DNA of 30,393 bases from Coemansia sp. RSA 1804 (taxonomy: Eukaryota; Kickxellomycota; Kickxellomycetes; Kickxellales; Kickxellaceae), in the NCBI GenBank assembly GCA_027578815.1, contig JANBTH010000090.1, positions 1 through 30,393 of the forward strand, in the 5' to 3' direction. The notes beneath the pieces were generated by a model. The model searched no databases and was not told where the DNA came from. It was given only the letters and a program-made list of their open reading frames with translations. The first letter of the stretch is position 1, and every line of letters begins with the position of its first letter. The translations under genes and the position numbers were made by a program. Shown piece after piece: positions 18,258 through 28,004 of the stretch.

Positions 18258-19247
18258 GCAGCCGCAGAGCTTGAGGAAGCCGTGTCCCCGATGCTCAGCG
18301 AGCGCAAGCTGATAGACCCCGACACTTACTTTGATCATAACAGACCGCCCGCAAACCTCGAGTGGGCACACACCAAGGTTAACGAGTTTGTAGCGCAGCA
18401 GCCCGAGCAGCGGCCGATTGTGCTGGTCACAAGCGGAGGCACCACGGTTCCGCTGGAGAACAACACCGTGCGGTTTGTGGACAACTTCTCGGCCGGCACC
18501 CGCGGAAGCTGCTCGGCAGAACAGTTCTTGGCCTCCGGATACGCCGTCATATTCCTCTACCGCGACCAGTCGCTGCAGCCATTCAACCGGCATTACTCGC
18601 ACTCGCCCAACGGGATACTCGGGTACCTGGACATAATCGATGGAAAGGTTTCGGTGAAGCCAGAATGGGCTCAGAAGATGCACGGCGACCTTGCGAACTT
18701 TAAAAAGTACACGGAAGGCCCCAACCAGCAGCTCCTTACGGTCAGTTTTACCACGCTCTCCGATTACCTGTTCCTGCTGCGTGAGATCTCGCTGATCCTG
18801 GCACCGCTTGGCCCGCGTGCTATGTTTTACCTGGCTGCCGCCGTCAGCGACTTTTTCATCCCCTCGCACAGTATGGCCGAGCACAAGATCCAGTCGGCGT
18901 CCGGGGACCTGACGCTGCGGATGAACCAGGTTCCAAAGTTCCTCCGCCCGCTGGTCAAGAACTGGGCCCCCAGATGTTTTATTGTTTCGTTCAAACTCGA
19001 GACGGACCCGGGGCTCCTGGCTCCAAAGGCCCGCCATGCGCTGGAGAAGTACGGCCACCAAATTGTCATTGCCAACATGCTGCATACTCGCAAGTGGCAG
19101 GTGTGGCTGTTCACCAAGGATCAGACTGATCCCTATTTGCTCCAGATCCCGCAGGCCGATGCTGAGCACGGCGGCCATGATATTGAGCTGGACATTGTGG
19201 CCGAGCTGGCACGTCGTCACAAGGCCGTCATCCACAATGCAAACTAG
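18177..19247 (+). CDS. CAB2: Phosphopantothenate-cysteine ligase (PPCS)
   Basis: A 356-aa single-exon ORF. It joins 4'-phosphopantothenate to cysteine, the second step of CoA synthesis. Recognisable blocks are IVLVTSGGTTVPLE, RFVDNFSAGTRGSCSAEQFL, GYAVIFLYRDQSLQPF, FYLAAAVSDFFIPSH, KIQSASGDLTLRMNQVPK, FIVSFKLETDP and the final IVIANMLHTRK. These follow the order and spacing of eukaryotic PPCS. Eukaryotic enzymes are stand-alone, not fused to the decarboxylase, and that holds here. The first 35 residues are an Ala/Thr-rich extension with no targeting features, so the protein is probably cytosolic. Length is normal for the fungal enzyme. The symbol is that of the yeast orthologue. Confidence 0.93.
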
Positions 19248-21066
19248 TAGTTGTCTTTTTTCTTTCGATGTTATTTGTCCTTGTTAGTGCTGTTGAATAT
19301 GAATGCGTTGGTTTGGATTATACAATCTTGCTACTGCCGCAGCATTGCTATAGAGTTTTCCCTATCATCGTATGGTTCTACTGTTCCTTCTTCTTCACGG
19401 GGAAACCTTACTGCAAACACAGACCGGAACAAGGAAGAAATGAATAAGTAGGGCGGGGATCACAAACTTGATTATCCATTCCTTCATAGAAAAGCTCACC
19501 AAGAGGAAAATAAAGGCCTAACGAGCCATGTAGCATGAGCGTTGGCTCGGATGCTGTAGAGATGCAGACAATGCTTACTCCACTCTTCTGCACTCGTGTC
19601 ATATTGCCAAAATTAATGGGTACTGTGGTTAAAGAGTGCCGAACGTCCAGGACATGCGAATAACGCACTCTCAATTTTTACGTCTACTGACATCGTAAAG
19701 TCCCGCTCCCACTCAAACAGGAACATTTTGTGTCAGTCGAGGTGGCTATTTTTTACAAAGATGTTTACGATGCACAAAAGCGAACGCCAGCTGTATTCAG
19801 TTACTAGATGAGCATTTTTGTTAATGGTGCGATTGGCTAAACCCGTCAACAATGTCTTGGATTATTTATTAGCAATGTTAACATCCAAAACACTACTATT
19901 ATTTCCCCTCTTTTCCTTTTTCTTCAGTTTACAAATGTTACTGTATTTTTGTCTTGCAATTGACAGCTCTGACGCATTAAATATATGCTAAATATGGCAA
20001 AGATGTTTCAAAGGGTAATTAGCGAGCGATATGGATATAAAGTAATCTTTTATTTGCAATTGCTACTCATTTGCTATCAGCTCCTAGTTCCATATATTTA
20101 ACTCTGGAGATTTCACGCGCAGGCTACAAAAAGCAAACAAACTTGTTATTTATTTTTCCCTTTTCTCCGCTCTCTTCAACTTTCTGTTCCCTAATTCCTT
20201 TATTTTTATATGGAACAAAACATAGTTTATATAATATAATCTATTACTTTTTGACCTAACTAGTTTGCCAACAAGTTTTAGTATTTTACTTTTTTCCGGC
20301 TCGGTCGGCTAGTTTGCACTATATTTTACTCTACGCTCTACGATAACAAACACCGTAGCACTTTGATAAAGAAAGAAAGAACTGTAAGTAGTCTTTGAGC
20401 ATGCCTCATTTTGCTTAAACAAATAAGGAAAATAAGGAAAAATTACTTGTGCGCTCCGCACATTCTCTTGGCTCATTTGACTTGAAAGCTTTGGGGCTCT
20501 TTATTCTCCTTGTTTACTCTTTTCTTTTTTGCACATTCCCAACGACCCTTTGTTATACGCTTGCCGAGTGCGGAGACAAGTGGAGTAAAGGGTAATTGAC
20601 AGATAGTCAGAAAGCCTTCCTAAAGGAACTAGAAAATAGAACACAGTCTAACCAATCCACTCCCCCTCTTTCTTGCCACATTCAACACCTTTGCTACTTA
20701 TCCCATGTTTACTGCAAACAAAGCACTTTGGTCTATAATAGCAAATATATGCCTATTTTTGGTAGGCACTACCAAAAACTGAAACTGTGCGGGGTGTGTG
20801 ATCATGTTCTTCACGCAAAAAACATGTTGCTGAATTGGATGCTGATACTGAGAGCAGCTATCCTCAAACATGGGCTGTTGGTTACAAGTCCACTCTATTA
20901 CATCTACATGTTTTTTTACCAATTCCAGATCTCTAAAACGCTGAAAACTAAGGCTTTTAATATTTTAAACATCTACTCTAACGTTTCTTGCAATAGGCAG
21001 TATCAAAGTGCAAAAAACCGCATCGAGTCATTCTTTCAAGCTATCTATTCTTGAGATTGAAGGCAA
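19248..21066. other. Long AT-rich intergenic region
   Basis: About 1.8 kb. On the minus strand at 19408-19725 two overlapping short frames look partly protein-like (MFLFEWERDFTMSVDVKIE; and VPINFGNMTRV with LMLHGSLGLYFPLGELFYEG). They are not joined by any intron I could place. On the plus strand 20596-21054 is open for 152 codons, but its first codon is TTG, its composition is AT-driven, and it lies directly before the next gene. I see no RNA gene. Confidence 0.4.
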
Positions 21067-24000
21067 ATGGCACGCACAACGCTTTCGCTTATAGCAGCTG
21101 CGTGGCTTCTGGCCGCAACCCAAGTCAATGCGGGTCCTATAGCAGCAGGTAAGTTCGAGAATACAGAAGTAGATCTTAGAACAAAGAGATTATCATTTAT
21201 TAAGCACGCTAGGTGGATGTTGAAGTATGGACTACTAAAATGTTTTGGAAACAGCACCTCCTTCCCATTTAAAACCTCTGGCAAAGAATTGTAGCAGAAG
21301 AGCCTGCAGCCACCAACTCTGAGCTTGCTAGCCTCGGCGGTCTACTACAAGCACTTGGCGCCGGAGTCATTGGCAACGGTGCTCTCCTTTACCCCACTGC
21401 GCAGTCTTCGCACCAGCGTGCCGAGAACGAGATCCTTGCTTCGGACACAGCCACACGTGTGTTGAAGAAGGTAAAGTCTATTCTCAAGGACGGCGGTATA
21501 AACGACGACGAGAACGGCGATGACGAGTCAAAGTCAGTTACATACCTGGTCAAGCCAGCACTGATCTTCCACAAGGAGGAGCTCCCGCCTCCCAACCCAC
21601 TTGCCGGCAACGTTCTTCCGCTTCCCGGCGGTGCGCTGATGTACACGCCCTCGCCAACAGCCGCGCCCAACAGCGACCCTACTTCAGGACCAGCTGCCAG
21701 TATCAAGGCTGCCTATGGCAACCTCTTTGCTGCGTCGCCATACACGCCGTCGTACACGCTTAATAAGCCCCATGCGGCTGTTGTGGTTGAGGAGGTTACT
21801 GACCTTATCAGTCTCAAGAGCTCTCTCCAGCGTCTGGAAGAGGCTGGCGAGGACGTCGATGATGATGACAGCGATGATGAGGACAACTTTGGACGCAAGA
21901 AGAAGTACAAGAAGCCCATCAAGTTTGAGACGCTAGAGTTTGTCGAGTCGAGCTCCACCTTTGTCAACCCATTCACTCGCGCAGACTTCCCGTTCGGCCT
22001 CATGACGCCGCAGCCAACAACGACCGCCTCAAGCAGCTCAAAGTCCTCGTCCCACAAGACCATCACCAAGACCGTCAGCGCAAAGCCCTCGTCTGCAAGC
22101 GACCAGCTCAAGGCCTCGCTGGGCAAGGACGGAGGCATCACAGTGGTCAACAACGGCGCCTCGCCCAGCCCAACCACCACGCAGCAGGGCACCACCATAG
22201 TCATCCCTGCCTCCTCGCTACAGGCTCAATCCTCGGCTGCCTCTTCGTCATCTCCCGCTCCTGCGCCAGAGAGCTCGCAGTCGTCATCGGCTTCTCCGCA
22301 AGAGTCAAAGAATGAGGATCTCAGCGCCAACGAGGTCACTCGCTTGGCGCACATGCACAAGTCTTCCTCGTCGGCAAACCCCGACGCTTCCAAGGCTACC
22401 AGCGTAAAGGGTATCCGTCGCGACGCTGCCATCTTTGATCCTCTGGGAGAGGCTGTCAGTGCCACTGAAGCTGCTGTGTCAAGCAGCCAGTCTCTTCTGC
22501 GGAGCACCAATGTTGAAGCACTTGCTCAGCAGTCCAAGGAAAGCGCAAGCCCTTCGGCGACCGCTGGCAGCAGCACTGCTTCGGTCGATGTGCTTGCCGA
22601 AGGCACCACCAGCGCCCTGGCCCAAACCGCCTCTGCATCGACGGAGGCGCACAAGCACCGCAAGATGCGGATTGTGAAGGTCTACGAGGTCAAGAAGAAC
22701 AAGAGCGCTGCTACTGGCACTGAGGTTGTTTCCGTTGCTACCACAAAGTCAGTTGAGATCCACAAGCGTGATGTTCTTCCAGTGTATAACGAAGAGCCCG
22801 TGTATGCGGCAAACGCCTATGCGCGTGAGACCGGTGTTGGTGTTGCTGGTGTGGATGTTCCGCATTACAGGAACATGTATCCAGTTGCTGCTTCCAATGC
22901 TCATGACCGCGTGGAGAATGTCCAGCGTATCTACAAAGACAGAGACGAGATTGACGACAATGAGGACGACAGCGACAACGAGGATGCCGAAAGCGACAAG
23001 CCTGAAGAAGTGAAGAGCTCAAACCAGTCGTCATCGTCTGCCTCCGCAGCTTTCTCTTCCTCCTCTGGTGCTGCCGAAGAGAAGACTGCTGCCGAGGACA
23101 ACGTTGTTGTTGAAACCACTGTTGTTGAGAACACGACTTCCCCTCTGTCAACTGCGTCTCCAGCATCGTCCGCATCGTCTGCATCTGCAGAGTCGTCCGA
23201 ATCGGTTTCAGCCAAGGAAGAATCAACCTCGCTTGCTTCTTCTTCGTCAGCCACGGCTGTCGTGGCTGCCACAACCACTGCCGAGTCCAGCACCACCGAG
23301 GTCGTCAAGGCTGATTCTACAAGCGCCGAGTCGTCCAAGGCCTCTGCCGAGTCCACCACTGTGGCATCTGCCAAGAGTGCCGAGACCAGCGCATCCACCT
23401 CTGCAAAGAAGAGCGAGCTCAAGTCCATGAGCATCGAGACCATTGATACTAATGGAGAAGCGCTTCTTACGACCGCTACGCCAGCCGGCACCAGCGATAC
23501 TGCGGCTGCAGCAACAGCAACAGCAGCAGCGGCATCGTCTACCAGTGTTGAGGGCAAGAGCGAAGCGTCCTCGTCAGCAGAAAAGAAGAAGGGCAAGGGC
23601 GATTCAGATAGCGATGACGATTCCGACTCTGACTCCGATTCTGACTCTGATGACGAGAACGCCTCCGAGAAGGACAACGATGACAAGGACGACAGCGACG
23701 AGGAGTCTGACGATGACAAAGACAGCGACAACGAAGGAGGATCCGGCCGCAGAAAGGGCGGAAGAAGCAAGGCCAGAGTTGCTGTAAAGGCCCTGGACAT
23801 TAACAGCAAGGAGGACTCGCTCCGTGCGCTGAACCGTCTTGCCGCCTTTGGCATGCGCGAGGCCGAGAAGGCCGTGCTTGACTTTGAGATGCACTCGGAG
23901 GCAGACCAGGGCGTTGAGATCTTGACCACCACCGACAAGGCGGCCCTTGGCACCGAGGAGGCCTTGGCTACCTCTACTGCGGAAGTTGACCCTCTTGCCA

Positions 24001-24989
24001 TCTCTGCGGCTCCGGATTTCTCGACCAGCCCCAACCTTGTGCGCGCTGCAGCAAACAAGAACGCCGACGAGGAGAGCGACGAGGAGAGCGATGACGAGGA
24101 AAACAACAATGGCAACAAGAAGGATTCCAAGTCTAGCGGAACCGAGTCTGACGACGAGGAGAACAACGACGACTCTGATGACTCTGACAACGAGAGCTCA
24201 TCCGATGCAGCACCAAAGAGCGACAGTGTGGATATTGCCAACACAACTGTCAATAGCGACAGTGTTGACATTGCAAGCACCACCGCAAAGAGCGAAAATG
24301 TAAGCACCGCTAGCCAGTTGTCGTCCTCAAAGTCACAGGCGGTAGCCCGCACGGCAAGCGAGGAGGAGGCCGAGTCCAGGTCTGCACGCAAGGCGCTTGA
24401 GGAGGCCCTTATCGAGTCATCCAGACAGGCCATTGAGCTCTCCCTTACGGAGGTTGAAACCGCCGTTGAGGGAGCAGACGACGCTTCCGATGGTGTTAGC
24501 GGGTTTGCCCGCGGTTTTGCTAGCGACCAGGAGGCCAGCGACGAGCTCGAGAGCGACCTGGATCTGGTGACAAATGCATCTGACGACGACTACGAGTACG
24601 AGACCAACAGCGGCGTCAACAGCGATGGCGAGGCTGTCGAGTTTGTCACGCAGCTGGTTCCCGTCGATTCCAAGAGAAAGGCCGACATGCGCGAGTCGCC
24701 CAGCATAGTTGTTATGGAGTCGATTGACGAGGAGTACGAGGAGGACGATGTCAGCGAGACCCGCAAGCCGGCTACAACTACCGGCTTCGGCATCAAAGCA
24801 GCAAGGAGCACTGGCGTGGCAGCCGTTGAGAGAGACGCGCCGCTTGCCGTTGGCAGCGTTCACGATGCCGCCGACATCGAGGAGCCGATTGTGCGTGGTG
24901 TTGAGCCCATTCCTGATGTGAGCGTTATCAAGGAGAGCCAGAACCGGGCCATGAACATTGGGATGGGCAACCTCCGTCGCCACATCTAA
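21067..24989 (+). CDS. Large secreted Ser/Asp-rich low-complexity protein (two exons)
   Basis: Exon 1 is 21067-21148, the intron 21149-21294 and exon 2 21295-24989; product about 1258 aa. Exon 1 is almost entirely a signal peptide (MARTTLSLIAAAWLLAATQV, cleavage after NA). The mature protein is mostly Ser, Ala, Asp, Glu and Thr. Notable parts are a repeated Ser-Asp run near 23608-23655, several Glu/Asp blocks, and one less biased region around 23770-23910 (KALDINSKEDSLRALNRLAA). A 33-36-nt tandem repeat encodes SDSVDIANTTV then SDSVDIASTTA near 24220. Dibasic sites (GIRR|DAAIF; IHKR|DVLPV) may be cut by a Kex2-type protease. There is no C-terminal hydrophobic tail, so GPI anchoring is unlikely. 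An acidic, probably glycosylated wall or matrix protein is the natural guess. No family recognised. Confidence 0.8.
21149..21294 (+). other. Spliceosomal intron with NAGNAG acceptor
   Basis: Donor CAG/GTAAGT. A TACTAAAA branch-like sequence lies near 21233. The acceptor is TTGTAGCAG, two AGs three bases apart (ending 21294 and 21297). Both keep the frame and differ by one Ala codon. The intron is phase 1. Confidence 0.85.
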
Positions 24990-25198
24990 TTTCCATTTGA
25001 CCAATGAAGTGCCCAGCTTTTATTAGTTTTTCTTAATATTTTTTCATTTTCATTTTACGGTATTTTCATTTTTTGTCACTAGAGCAGAAACCATTTCATC
25101 CATAATTATGCCGGTGCAAGACCAGCGGGTTAACCACAGTGGCGCATAGAATGCTATTCTCCGCACTTTTACCTCTCCCCCACACACTATTTCAAGGG

Positions 25199-25206
25199 TA
25201 TTTAAA
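25199..25206 (+). promoter_or_regulatory. TATA-like box of tubulin cofactor B gene
   Basis: TATTTAAA starting 63 nt before the ATG at 25262, after a C-rich stretch and before a CT-rich leader. Confidence 0.45.
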
Positions 25207-25261
25207 GTAACATTCTCATATCAACACTATTTTACTTCTCTAGTCCAAGCAGAAAAAAAGA

Positions 25262-25990
25262 ATGTCAGTAGTTACGCTGTTTGTCGAAAGCCAAAACTCC
25301 AGCTCCGAGCGGCGGTTTGTAAAGTCAATAACGATCAACGACCTCAAGGGACGGCTGGAGCCAATAGTGGGCATCCCATCGGCCGACCAGCAGCTCAGTA
25401 TACTCCAGGGAACAGACTCGCAGCCCGTCTGCACAGTACCAAACGATGCAGGAGACCGGATGCTCGGCTATTTCCCCGTAGAGGACTACATGGTACTTCG
25501 GGTAACCAGCACAAATCCATCCACCACGTCGGCGCTCAACTTCAACGACGACTCGCAGGTCGAAAAGTACGTGATGGACGATGATGAGTACGACAGACGC
25601 ACAGATACCGTGCGGGCATTCAAGCGGCGTCACAACATGGGTCGGTTTGCCGACGCCAAATCCGCAATGTCGCTTGACGAGGAGGACGAGTTCAAGGATT
25701 TGGCTGCGACCATTGCTGTTGGAAACAGGTGTGAGGTCGCTGCGGTTCCCGGGGTCGCCGATTACGCGCGCAGGGGCACCGTGCGCTTTGTTGGGAAAAC
25801 GTCATTCCGTTCCGGTTACTGGGTCGGTATTGAGTATGACGAGCCTGTGGGCAAGAACGATGGCTCGGTAGACAGTGTGTGTTACTTTAAGTGCCTGCCC
25901 AACCATGGGTCTTTTGTCAGGCCTGACAAGGTTACTGTGGGTGAGTTTCCGGAGGAGGATCTGTTTGGCAGCGATCTTGAAGAAATGTGA
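25262..25990 (+). CDS. ALF1: Tubulin-folding cofactor B (CAP-Gly protein)
   Basis: A 242-aa single-exon ORF, normal length for the family. Residues about 1-85 form a ubiquitin-like domain (MSVVTLFVESQNSSSERRFV onward, then YMVLRVTST). A linker with KYVMDDDEYDRRTDTVRAFK follows. The CAP-Gly domain at about 155-230 has GNRCEVAAVPG, RGTVRFVGKT, GYWVGIEYDEP, the core GKNDGSV, and CYFKCLPNHGSFVRPDKV. The acidic tail ends DLEEM, close to the E-E-hydrophobic terminus that this family uses to contact cofactor E. The protein takes alpha-tubulin from the CCT chaperonin and, with cofactor E, takes part in assembling and disassembling tubulin dimers in the cytosol. Usual Gly after GSV is Asp-Ser here (GSVDSVCYF), a small oddity. 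The symbol is the yeast orthologue's. Confidence 0.94.
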   Translation: MSVVTLFVESQNSSSERRFVKSITINDLKGRLEPIVGIPSADQQLSILQGTDSQPVCTVPNDAGDRMLGYFPVEDYMVLRVTSTNPSTTSALNFNDDSQVEKYVMDDDEYDRRTDTVRAFKRRHNMGRFADAKSAMSLDEEDEFKDLAATIAVGNRCEVAAVPGVADYARRGTVRFVGKTSFRSGYWVGIEYDEPVGKNDGSVDSVCYFKCLPNHGSFVRPDKVTVGEFPEEDLFGSDLEEM

Positions 25991-26378
25991 TACAAGAGCT
26001 CTCTATTATCTACTTTAAATTATAATACAACTCTGTAGTGCCGGTTGGGTCAGATGCATTGAAAATAAGCAAGTTGAAGGAATTAGAAAAATAAAGTGAC
26101 TAGTTAAAAAATTAGCTGTGAATACCACTCACATCTTTTCATCCGCTTCATCCACCTGCTGCTTTAAACAGGACAACCTCTAGCCTATTCTCATGCAATC
26201 TGAAGGTGCATCTTTTGCAACGGCCCAGGTTTGTACCAATAGACATGATATGCTAATATTCTACTCCTGTTTTATATAATTGAAACCTTCAAGAAATTTA
26301 TGAGTAATTGGGAGTTTGGGAGAAGACCTTGTTAATTAGACATCCTGTATTCAGCTCCAAATAGACAACTAGTTCTGA
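25991..26378. other. Intergenic region; 3' flank shared with array B
   Basis: The start holds the 3' end of the cofactor B gene (AATAAA at about 26090). From about 26050 the sequence resembles that at about 27110, so the array B duplication begins close to the end of the cofactor B gene. Contains the 13-mer GTTAATTAGACAT at 26331-26343. Confidence 0.5.
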
Positions 26379-26582
26379 TTACCTCCAAGTCCTTTTAGGT
26401 ACTGTAGGAGGTGCTACACTTGCTTTTCCACTGACGTCTCCCTGAGAGGCTGCATTACTAGGAGGAGGTCTTGGAACGGGGCTAAAATTGGAAGATGTAT
26501 ATCTTTCATCGTTTGGATCTATTTTATCACGTAAATCTGTTTGTCTCCTGGAAAGCTTTTCAGAATCTCGTCCCTTGTTCAT
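26379..26582 (-). CDS. Tiny hypothetical protein, array B gene 1
   Basis: A 67-aa ORF, MNKGRDSEKLSRRQTDLRDK onward, strongly basic and Pro/Ser-rich in its second half (FSPVPRPPPS; APPTVPKRTWR). It has no signal peptide and no membrane segment. Its neighbour at 27379 has exactly the same length. The clearest matching part of the two proteins is ERYTSSNFSPVPR against PEYGRNFVLPR. The TATA box starts 109 nt before the ATG. I do not recognise a family; the call rests on duplicated context and equal ORF length. Confidence 0.5.
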   Translation of the reverse strand: MNKGRDSEKLSRRQTDLRDKIDPNDERYTSSNFSPVPRPPPSNAASQGDVSGKASVAPPTVPKRTWR

Positions 26583-27378
26583 TTTGTTAATAAAATATCT
26601 TTTTATAATACTAAAGGTAATATTTTTTATTTAATATGTTAAAATGCAGTTGATGGTGGAGGGGTGTGAAGAAAAGGGTCGCCATTTTATACCCATACAT
26701 CATACAATGGAAAGATATATTTCGGATATCCATGCGGCCACTTTCTAATTAAGCTATGAGGTTGGAAAAATCCATTAATAGACGCGTTGAATATAGATAT
26801 ATCAATACCTTGCTAACAATAAAATGTAGGACATACACACACAAAATGTCACACGTGCACATTTCGGTGATGGGGTAGAAAATAGCAGATGTCAGTCAGC
26901 TGAATTTTGCCTTCTAGCTGCAATATCTATATCTATTTAGGCATGGTGAATAGTCCAACATCTCTCATTTTAAGCAACCTACACGTTTGCGAGAAAGTAC
27001 GAATGTCAATATTAGAATATTGCATTTCCAGCATTTAATGTTTGCTTACAAAATTTTGCAAGATTTTTTGCCATTAAAGTAAATTTAATATTAATTAAGG
27101 CGTTGAATAGATTGAATTCATTGAAAATTGAAAACTAGTGAGTTGAAACAGCTAGTAAAAATTATTGCAGCCTCTAGTGCAGTTGAGTTTGTCTTTAAAA
27201 CAACTCAGCTTCGGATTAGCGGACATAATATGCGAATGCCCCACTAGCGTTTTTCTTATAGAAACCAAACTCTCAAAGAAAATTCATGAGCGATGTGAAT
27301 AGCGAAAGAACGCTCTGTTAATAAAACAATGAGTAATTAGCTCCAAAGAGACTAGCACTTAATTTCAAATAGATTTGA
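26583..27378. other. Intergenic DNA within array B
   Basis: AT-rich. It holds the promoter of gene 1, including the TATA box at 26684-26691, and the 3' flank of gene 2 from about 27110. A CACGTG E-box occurs at about 26873 in the segment upstream of gene 1. No other gene. Confidence 0.5.
26684..26691 (-). promoter_or_regulatory. TATA box of array B gene 1
   Basis: Minus-strand GGGTATAAAATGG; the box starts 109 nt before the ATG at 26582. Confidence 0.6.
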
Positions 27379-27582
27379 CTAATTCGGTTTAGTACTAAAG
27401 AAGCCCAGGGCTTTCTGAAATACAGTTTTATTGCTACTTTTCTGAGGAGCTGGTTCAGGATCAGCTAACTGTCCGGCTCGAGGTAATACAAAATTGCGTC
27501 CATATTCCGGGACCACATCCGAACTATGAGGCTCACAGTTTGGAATGGTATGGGATCCTTTACTGGTTGATTTTCCACTCAT
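27379..27582 (-). CDS. Tiny hypothetical protein, array B gene 2
   Basis: A 67-aa ORF beginning MSGKSTSKGSHTIP. It has a single Cys, a central PEYGRNFVLPRAG and a basic, Phe-containing end (FQKALGFFSTKPN). The frame continues 31 codons upstream to an ATG at 27675 and would add a hydrophobic segment. That ATG lies two bases beyond the TATA box, so it should not be in the mRNA; the ATG at 27582 is preferred and gives the same length as the neighbour. Its start MSGK recalls MSEK of array A, which may be chance. Function unknown. Confidence 0.5.
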   Translation of the reverse strand: MSGKSTSKGSHTIPNCEPHSSDVVPEYGRNFVLPRAGQLADPEPAPQKSSNKTVFQKALGFFSTKPN

Positions 27583-28004
27583 TTCAATCAATAAAATAAT
27601 CAAAAGCCCGTAGTGTATATACTTTTTCAATATGTAAAAAAATGCAGTTGATGAGAACGTAGAAAAGATTGACATTCTTTTATATCTATCATCTAATACT
27701 TATATAGCTTCTCACAGATGAAAAGATATTACAAGTAGATGTATAAAACAGACTTTAGGTAGCCAATATAATCTCAATTTGTCCATGGCACGAAAGAGTA
27801 AAAAGGCTCACATGTCAACCGCTCTAAAAATATCTTAATTAATGACAATTCTATCATCTAATTAGACATTAATAAGAAATATTGGCACATGACAGGTGTT
27901 ATCAATTAATTTAATATGTGTATTTCTAATTACAAAGCGAGTCTCTATGCTTACGAATTACTACTTATTTGGGAAGATTTGGGCATCAAGCTCATATCTA
28001 AAGC
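27583..28004. other. Intergenic region upstream of array B gene 2
   Basis: AT-rich; holds the promoter of gene 2 and the 3' flank of the FunK1 pseudogene. TAATTAGACAT occurs at 27859-27869. No gene seen. Confidence 0.5.
27677..27684 (-). promoter_or_regulatory. TATA box of array B gene 2
   Basis: Minus-strand GATATAAAAGAATG; the box TATAAAAG starts 102 nt before the ATG at 27582. Confidence 0.6.

Larger units (their letters stand above)
26050..26720 (-). repeat. Array B, duplicated unit copy 1
   Basis: Aligns by eye with about 27110-27760. Shared parts are CATTGAAAAT..., GCTCCAAA.AGAC...CTAG in the 3' flank, and AATATGT followed by AAAATGCAGTTGATG (26641-26655 and 27639-27653) in the leader. 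The ATGs are 1000 nt apart. Confidence 0.65.
27110..27760 (-). repeat. Array B, duplicated unit copy 2
   Basis: Second copy of the unit described at 26050, in the same orientation. Boundaries approximate. Confidence 0.65.

Noticed and set aside
20596..21054. 152-codon plus-strand ORF before the large secreted protein
   Set aside because: Starts with TTG, composition follows the AT-rich spacer, no domain or signal, and it occupies the promoter and leader of the next gene.
22931..24433. 500-codon minus-strand ORF inside the large secreted protein gene
   Set aside because: Ser/Leu-rich mirror of the Asp/Glu/Ser codons on the other strand. Long antisense frames are expected in such GC-biased repeats.
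27583..27675. N-terminal extension with a hydrophobic helix on array B gene 2
   Set aside because: Its ATG is two bases after the TATA box and would lie upstream of the transcription start; the leader is conserved as non-coding DNA in the other copy.
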